Shown: positions 58,007 to 64,000 of the stretch, one piece after another | Numbering within the stretch: the first letter of the stretch is position 1 | Layout: each line of letters opens with the position of its first letter | Assembly (NCBI GenBank): GCA_037349105.1 | Contig: JAYJMM010000120.1 | Coordinates: 6,390,001-6,454,000, forward strand | Length of the DNA stretch: 64,000 bases | Origin: Limnomonas spitsbergensis | Lineage: Eukaryota > Chlorophyta > Chlorophyceae > Chlamydomonadales | Reading direction: 5' to 3' | The notes under the pieces: model-generated | Database searches by the model: none | What the model saw: only the letters and a program-made list of their open reading frames with translations | Told to the model about the DNA's origin: nothing | Translations under genes and position numbers: made by a program

Positions 58007-61000
58007 ATGAGGCCCGCCAATTCGGGCAGCCAGGAATTAACCCGCATCGAACTGGGTACCCGCTCTTCCAGCAAGGCTCCGAGCAGTGCTGCTCTCAGTC
58101 CGCGGGCTCCTCCCAAGCAATCCTCCAGACAATCAGATGCTTACCTATCAGAACTGCTATCCTACAGCTTAGACCGACTTCAAAAGGTCAGGGATCAGTT
58201 CGAGCATTTCCTGTACCACGCCATAATTTCGACTTCCAGCTAATCAGGGGGACACAATGTCTGTTGTGACAGGAGCCGGAACTACTAAAAGACGAGGAGC
58301 AGCAGATCAAAAGAAACATTACTGGGACATCTGTGTCCAACTACCGCGCATTCATCGAGACGTCGCGCTGCCTCAACACCATAGACCAGGAGCTCGGCGC
58401 AGTTTGTGAGCGTCTGGACACGCTGTTGGAGGTGCAAGGGCACTGGGAGACATGCATGCATGCATGCAGATATGTACCAAGCATTCCCCAAGCATGCAAC
58501 AAGCCTGCACCACCTGCTGAGCTAACAAAGCATGCACGCACCTCAGATTTGTAGAGGCCATGCAACACCGCAGTAAGCACGCCATACATATCATATATGA
58601 TATGGTTATTGAGGTCATGCCGCCATGCGCCTCGTCTCCCATGGCTGTCAAGAACAACATTTTCATGGCATATGCTCAATTTCGCCTGTAATGGAATGTT
58701 AGACACTGCTTATCTTGGAGCGTAAGCTGAAATTCAGCCACGTCATGGCCTATGGTCAGGGAGCTCGATGAATCAGGCCCAGCTGCCTGGGCCACTGGCC
58801 GTCGGCGTGTCAAGGTTCAGATTCCATCGGCCCGGTGGTAGCTGCGCAGCAGTGGCCTCTGTCAGAAGTGGTCTGGTGCGCCATAAAATGAACACCGATG
58901 GCTGACCATGCAGCGTCCTTTCCTATCTCATTGTGCTCCCTCTATCCGTCATGCAGGACATTCCTGAGCTGGCATCTGCATGTGAATCCTTTTCCTCCCA
59001 GTCTTCGACAGTCCTGGAGCTGTACGCACAGAACAAGCAGCTGGCAGGTAAGACCTGAGTGGGCCTTGTAAGAACATCCAAACATGTGAAGTAAGCAGGC
59101 GATCCTCATCCCGAGATAGCATCCACACCAGGCTTCCTGCTGCTGACATGTGCTGGAAGTGCAGACATGAGTTATGCACAAAGTGCTGTAGCTGTTGGAC
59201 ACCTGTGCGCACAGCGGTGACTATAAAGTTGTATGATTCCTCCTGCCTCCCACCCCCCCACTCCGCCGGGTTCCCAATCCGCTCTGTTGGAGGTGCTGGC
59301 GATGCCTCAGCTGATGGACACCTGCAGTGTGTACGCATTACGCAACGGCGTCTAATACGATGCATGATCCCCTCACCACACACACGCACTCCAGGCTCTC
59401 AGTCCACTCTGTTGCAGGTGCTGGAGGTGATGTAGTCGATGGACCCCGTGCACGCAATGGCGTCTAATACGATGCATGATTTCCACCACTACCACAACAC
59501 ACACACACACACACACTCAAGGCTTCCAGTCCACTCTCTCTTGGAGATGTTAAAGGTGCCGTAGTTGATGGACACCTGTGCACACAATCGTGCCTGAGAC
59601 GGTGGATGATTACTCACCCACCACGCACACGCACACTCCAGGCTCCCAGTCTGCCCTGCTGGAGGTGCTGGAGGTACCTCAGCTGATGGACACGTGCGTC
59701 CGCAATGGCGTCTATGATGAAGCGCTGGACTTGCAGGCGTTCGTGTCACGCATGGGGCTGTTGCACCCGGACATACCCGCAGTGCGCATGCTAATGAAAC
59801 AGGTGTGTGCGGGGGGGCTGGAATTAGTCATGAACTCTTGTGGGGGCAACAGTCCAATGTAGCAGATATGTGCGGGAGTCTATGGAAATTGAAAGGCGTG
59901 ATTTTGTGGGAGCAACATGCCCATGCAGCAGGTGCGTGTGCATGCTTGTGGAGCAGGCGGATTCGCAACTCCGCATGCCTTGCCTGTGGAGCAGGTGTGT
60001 GTGGGGGTCTAACGAATATGAAAGCAATTGAGCTTTTGGTGCAAGTGGGTGCGGGAGCCTATGAAAGGTGAGAGGCGTGAGCTCTTGTAGGAGCAACATA
60101 CCGATCAAGGTATACCGGTTGGTGCATACACATGCTTGTGGAGCAGGTGGGTGTGGGTTTTTGATTTCGGCAAGATAAGTAGCTGATTGATCACGAACGC
60201 TGAACCCTGAACTGCAATGCAGGCCGTGGAAGCGGGTCAGACCATGTTGAGGCAGCTGCTGGCACGGCTGAGTGAACTCAGTACGCTGATATTGTGCCGC
60301 AATACAGGTGGCGGAAGTGGGTCAAACAATGCTGCAGCAGCTTCTGGCCAGGCTGCGCTCCAGCCTGCAGCTGCCGGAGTGTCTGCGTACCATGGGCTAC
60401 CTGCGACGCATTGCGGCCTTTTCGGAGCCTGAGCTGAGGCTGCAGTTCCTTAGTTGCAGGTGTGGAGGGAGGGCGTGTGTGCAGTGGGGGGGAGGGCACT
60501 GAGCTTGAGCTGAGGCTTCAGGTCCTAAGTTGCAGGTGTGGAGGGAGGGAGTGTGTGCAGAGGGAGGAGGGCGTGTCGCTGAACATATGCTGAGGCTGCA
60601 GGCCCTTAGTTGCAGGTGTGGAGAGAGGGATTGTGTGAAGAGGGAGGAGGGCGTGTCGCTGAACATGAGCTGAAGCTGCAGTTCCAAAGTTGCAGGTGTA
60701 GAGGATGTGGGTAGGTCTGCTGGTTGCTGCCTTGTTAGGGTCGAGGGCCAGGAAAGCACTGGACGCCGAAAGTGTGGGTCTGCTGACTGCTGCCTTGTTG
60801 AGAGTTGATTTAAGAACTAATGGGGTGCCAATTGTTAGAAACTTGTACCTGAGAGAGTTGCACAGGGGGATCCTAGCCTGGCAAACAGCTCCGGCCCCAC
60901 TCGAGGGGATGCGCCACTTTGCGGGATCCGGTTGCAGTGTATGCCGTTTCCTTGTTGCCAGCCTTATCTCAGGTCTGACAGGTGTATAGGAGGATGGATG

Positions 61001-63553
61001 TGAGGAAGGGTTCTCTGAGGCATAAAGGATACTTACCCCGTTTCTGATACCTACCCCCCGTAACTGTAAATTTCATATTTGCTGGCATGTCAATAACTGG
61101 AAAGGAAGAGCAGTGGAAGTGCCATTGGTATTGTCTGTGATTCGTTTCCCCCCCCACACACACACCATGCAAACATCCCTACACCTATTAACAGAGACGA
61201 GTGGCTGAGTCAGCTCATCGATGACCTGGACGAGAGCGACTCGTACGAGTACCTCAAGCGCCTGACCGACGTGTACCGCCTGCACCTGTTTGATGCCATT
61301 ATGCAGTACAGGGCCATCTTCTTTGATGCCCCGGCTGCACAGGTGGGTGGGCCCCAGTGGGACCAGTGGGGGATAGGGGTGCAGCTTATACAGCTGACGA
61401 ATGCGCTCCGGCAGGACCAATGAGGTAAGAGGGAGGGAGGGGAGGTTCCAGATTTTACCAATTCTGAAGGTCCAAGGGAAGCGAAAATGCGCACGGGGGA
61501 ATTGGACCTGCTTTCACGAGGAGCGTGAGGGTTCTATTGCGCGACCATGAAACTGAATGTAATTGCTGAGCTGTAAAACATGAACCTGAGGCTGACTCAG
61601 CGCTGTGGGCTGCCCTTCAGGGTGATGCTTCTTCTTCTGCGCGTGCGGGCTCTGGGTCCGCCGCTGCGCCAAATATCCGCGAGACCACGGTGCTGTACAG
61701 CTGGGTGCAGTACAGGTTGACGCACTACATGGAGGCCCTGCGGCGCCACCTGCCAAACATCACGGAGGGGGGCAACCTGGCATCGGTATTGGAGCATTGC
61801 ACGGTGTGGGGCCAGAGGGGGGAGGGGGGGCGGGTTACCTACTTTCTTGCCCTTATTACTAGGTAAATGAAGTAGGTGGGAGTTTACAGGAAGCAGCAAG
61901 GAGGTGTGAAGTTGGAGAAATTATTCTTGCGAAGGTGCGGGGACGTAGACATAGAGTTCAGTGCTGTGATTCCCCCTAGGGATGCTGGGCCCCCAAGTGC
62001 TGCACGTGCCTTGGTTGCAGTTCTGTTGTCAAAGGCGGAATTTTCAACCCATACCGGTACCCCATTTTTCTGATAATTTTTTTGATACCTGTACCATATA
62101 CGGGTACTGTAAATCGAGATATACATCCTCACCATGCCGACGAGCATGCCGGAGTAATGGAAAACTAAAGAAAGACATTTTCTGTATGTACCGTAGTCAT
62201 GCTGCATTCAACCGCTGCCGCGGCTGCGCCCCCACGCCCCGTTGTCCCGCAGTACTGCGGCTCGTCCCTGAGCCGCGTTGGGCTGGACTTCCAGGCTCTG
62301 CTGCACCCGCTGTTTGAGGCCGTGATGCTTCGGCTGTTTGCGTCGCACCTCGGGACCGCCGTGGAGGCGTTCAACACGCGGCTGGAGGCGCACAAGTGGG
62401 TCGCGCTGCCGGCGCCAACCATGCACAAGGCTCGACAGCAGGACCAGGCAAAGGCAGCGGCGGCCGCCGCCGCCGCCGCCGCCGCCGTGGCGGCTACCTC
62501 CGGCCAGGATGCGGTGGAGGAGCTGCCGGGCGCTGCTGGTGTGGGTGATGGCGGGGCTGCGTCCCCGTCGACTCCTCCGCGGCCCCAGGAGGATTTGTCT
62601 CCTCCGTATGTCATCATGGAGCACCTGCCTTTGGCGGTACTCACGAATGCGGTGCTGTCGGCATTTAACGAGCTGCGGCACTGCGCGCTGCTGTCTTTAA
62701 GCCGGCCAGCAGCAGGGTGAGAGTGAGATTGACCGTTTAGGATGCGAGTAAGGTCAGGGTTAGAGGGCCTGGGATCAGGGGTGTTAGGCTTAGCTTAGGG
62801 ACTTAGGGTAAAAGGGGTTGAGGCAAGAGTCAGTTCAAATGTTAAGGGTTAGAGCGACTGAGAGGCCCTAAGTCGCCATTTCTTATTATAACTTGTGATG
62901 TCATTTTACCCCTGAACCCAAATGTTGCAGATGGTGGCGGTTCATAATCCCACTCTTCAGAATGCCAAGCCTGTCTTGAGCGTGCAATCCTTCGACACGA
63001 TCCCATGCATTTTAGTTCCTAGCCTTCCCTTTGGGATGGGACCAAAGCATGCATGTCGCCAAAGATCTTGTCTAGGGGTGCAGCAGACTGCATTCACTGT
63101 CTCCCGGTCTGCCATGCATGCCCACGCATGCCCATGTGCGCATGCCCATGCATACCCATGTATGTATGCTCATGTATGCATGCCCATGCATGCCCATGTG
63201 CGCATGCCCATGCATACCAATGTTCTTATGATCATGTATGCATGCCCATGCATGCCCATGCATGCCCATGTGTGCATGCCCATGCATACCATTGATACCA
63301 ATGTATGTATGTCCATGCATGTTCATGTGTGCATGCCCATGCATACCAATGTATGTATGCTCATGTATGCATGCCCATGCATGTGCCAGGTTGCTGCAAG
63401 AGTGTATGGAGCACGCCGCAGCCTCCATGCTGCACTACCTGCACACGCGGGCCCTGGGCGAAGCTGAGCAGTCACTCTTCAGGTCTGCGGTCAAGGCCAT
63501 GATGGACGTTGTGGTGCCATATCTGTCATCCTGCTTCTCAAGAGTGTTCCCAG
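58007..63553 (+). CDS. COG8: Conserved oligomeric Golgi complex subunit 8 (3' end beyond the window)
   Basis: Nine exons join in frame with GT-AG introns: 58007-58186, 58273-58431, 58957-59047, 59642-59802, 60308-60459, 61195-61342, 61621-61803, 62253-62716, 63390-63553. They give about 567 residues, and the last donor leaves the frame open past the edge. Dor1/COG8 family marks, in order: [72 protein letters not shown] and [49 protein letters not shown]. The protein belongs to lobe B of the COG tethering complex on the cytosolic face of the Golgi, acting in retrograde intra-Golgi vesicle capture. It carries a poly-Ala insert (GCC run near 62460-62490) absent from the family core. Introns hold tandem copies of exon edges, and no internal stop breaks the joined frame. 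Confidence 0.93.
59140..59615 (+). pseudogene. Four decayed tandem copies of the COG8 exon 4 start
   Basis: The acceptor and first ~85 bp of exon 4 recur upstream in intron 3. The landmark (A/T)TGGAC occurs at 59195, 59314, 59439 and 59568, and in the true exon at 59686 (spacings 119, 125, 129, 118). Copies keep stretches such as CTCTGTTGGAGGTGCTGG and CTGATGGACACCTG. They carry in-frame stops or indels; GGCGTCTAA follows the AsnGlyVal position in two copies. Each is led by a (CA)n-rich tract and a GCACTCCAG-like acceptor. Confidence 0.9.
59803..60110 (+). repeat. Degenerate donor-side repeats after COG8 exon 4
   Basis: Variants of CAGGTGTGTGCGGGGG recur at about 59800, 59863, 59993 and 60040. 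Between them lie repeated GTGGGGGCAACA / GTGGGAGCAACAT / GTAGGAGCAACATA and TATGAAA words. They look like decayed tandem copies of the exon 4 donor and the first ~65 bp of intron 4. Confidence 0.6.
60223..60276 (+). pseudogene. Decayed copy of the COG8 exon 5 start
   Basis: AATGCAG, then GCCGTGGAAGCGGGTCAGAC and ATGTTGAGGCAGCTGCTGGC. This parallels the true exon 5 start 85 bp downstream (GTGGCGGAAGTGGGTCAAAC from 60308). Translated, it reads [16 protein letters not shown] beside the true [16 protein letters not shown], then diverges and stops matching. Confidence 0.85.
60460..60705 (+). repeat. Three tandem copies of the COG8 exon 5 end with its splice donor
   Basis: The exon end and donor (GAGCTGAGGCTGCAGTTCCT then TAGTTGCAGGTGTGGAGG) recur three more times in intron 5. 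AGTTGCAGGTGT starts at 60452 (true), 60528, 60608 and 60688, a period of 76-80 bp. The donor GCAG|GTGT is preserved in each copy while the upstream coding part decays. Confidence 0.92.
63110..63386 (+). repeat. ATGCCC/ATGTATGC low-complexity tract before COG8 exon 9
   Basis: Irregular tandem CATGCCCATGCATACCAATG and TATGTATGCTCATG words fill the 3' part of intron 8. They run up to the acceptor (CCATGCATGTGCCAG), replacing the usual pyrimidine tract. Confidence 0.9.
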
Positions 63554-64000
63554 GTGGGCGAGGTTCAGGGAGGGCATGGGAGCAGTTGAGCTCGGACACC
63601 GTAAAAGGAACCCAAGTGTAAGGTAAGATGGTGTGTTGCACTGAAACAGTAAAATGTTGACTAAAGAACCGTAAATGTTTGTGGCACCGTCATAAGGCCG
63701 ACCGTCACGGCTGTCAATTGCCCAACACTGCATAGGAGGCATTAAGGGTGGAAGTTATGGTTATTATGTTCAGGATGTTGCCAGATTGGCTGGGGGGAGT
63801 TAAAGCAATGGTGGTATGGAGGTTGGCTGATCTGATTACAGTGTTCAGGGTGTTGCCAGGAGCGATGGTGGAGAGAGCAAGTCTAGGGAGGGCGAAATGT
63901 GTGATTTCGAGTCGCCTTTGTTAAATGCTTGCTGATCACATGCCCCTGGTGTTGAACCAATCAGTCACGTCAGTGTTAGCATCTGTTACTTTTTGATTTA
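63554..64000. other. COG8 intron or downstream sequence, no further exon seen
   Basis: It follows the GTGGGC donor of exon 9. GTGTTGCCAG recurs at about 63774 and 63848. The terminal COG8 exon is expected beyond the right edge. Confidence 0.5.

Noticed and set aside
62199..62700. Overlapping frames in COG8 exon 8 region (minus 159 codons, plus 120 codons)
   Set aside because: Shadows of the COG8 frame in GC-rich sequence; the COG8 frame has clear family similarity and matching splice phases.

Overview
The window looks like nuclear DNA of a green alga (Viridiplantae). Three things point that way. A retroelement has the split-direct-repeat layout best known from Chlamydomonas TOC elements and Volvox Kangaroo. 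One gene resembles the C-terminal part of plant/algal SBP-box (SPL) proteins. Genes have many short GT-AG introns. The species cannot be fixed from sequence alone. No organellar or bacterial gene cluster is visible. The window is repeat-dominated: I can defend only a few host genes (COG8, an SPL-like gene, a tRNA-Leu and several unrecognised fragments).

Layout. 1-20690 is one continuous 43-bp minisatellite (about 480 units, entering from beyond the left edge) with higher-order repeats and a 2-kb tandem duplication near its right end. 20691-22760 is single copy, with the 3' exons of an unrecognised minus-strand gene and a complete tRNA-Leu(AAG). 23638-32900 is a 9.26-kb PAT/TOC-like element (minus strand) with split direct repeats A-B-A'...B' and one 1766-residue gag-like ORF. 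I see no reverse transcriptase or tyrosine recombinase, so it is probably non-autonomous. It may sit inside a ~370-bp inverted-repeat element. 35900-36800 holds a KEQ-repeat ORF beside a large hairpin. 36891-42560 is a MULE-like DNA transposon with ~49-bp TIRs, an 8-bp candidate target-site duplication, a spliced minus-strand transposase-like gene and a plus-strand Cys-pair gene. 42737-44188 is a 1.45-kb non-autonomous element with ~113-bp TIRs that encloses a second, independent 43-bp minisatellite. 44189-46290 holds two unrecognised plus-strand coding regions. 46291-50754 is essentially empty apart from a tRNA-like sequence.

The right end is genic. A six-exon minus-strand gene (56303-50755, all introns phase 0) resembles the C-terminal half of SPL/SBP proteins, ending in a transmembrane segment, but no SBP zinc finger is visible. 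Divergent from it, COG8 (Golgi tethering complex subunit 8) runs from 58007 through at least nine exons and continues past the right edge.

The most unusual signals are: (i) tandem, decaying copies of exon edges with their splice sites inside COG8 introns; (ii) two unrelated-looking loci with the same 43-bp period and a shared 14-nt core, one of them inside a transposon; (iii) the split-repeat retroelement; and (iv) the SPL-like protein without a recognisable DNA-binding domain.
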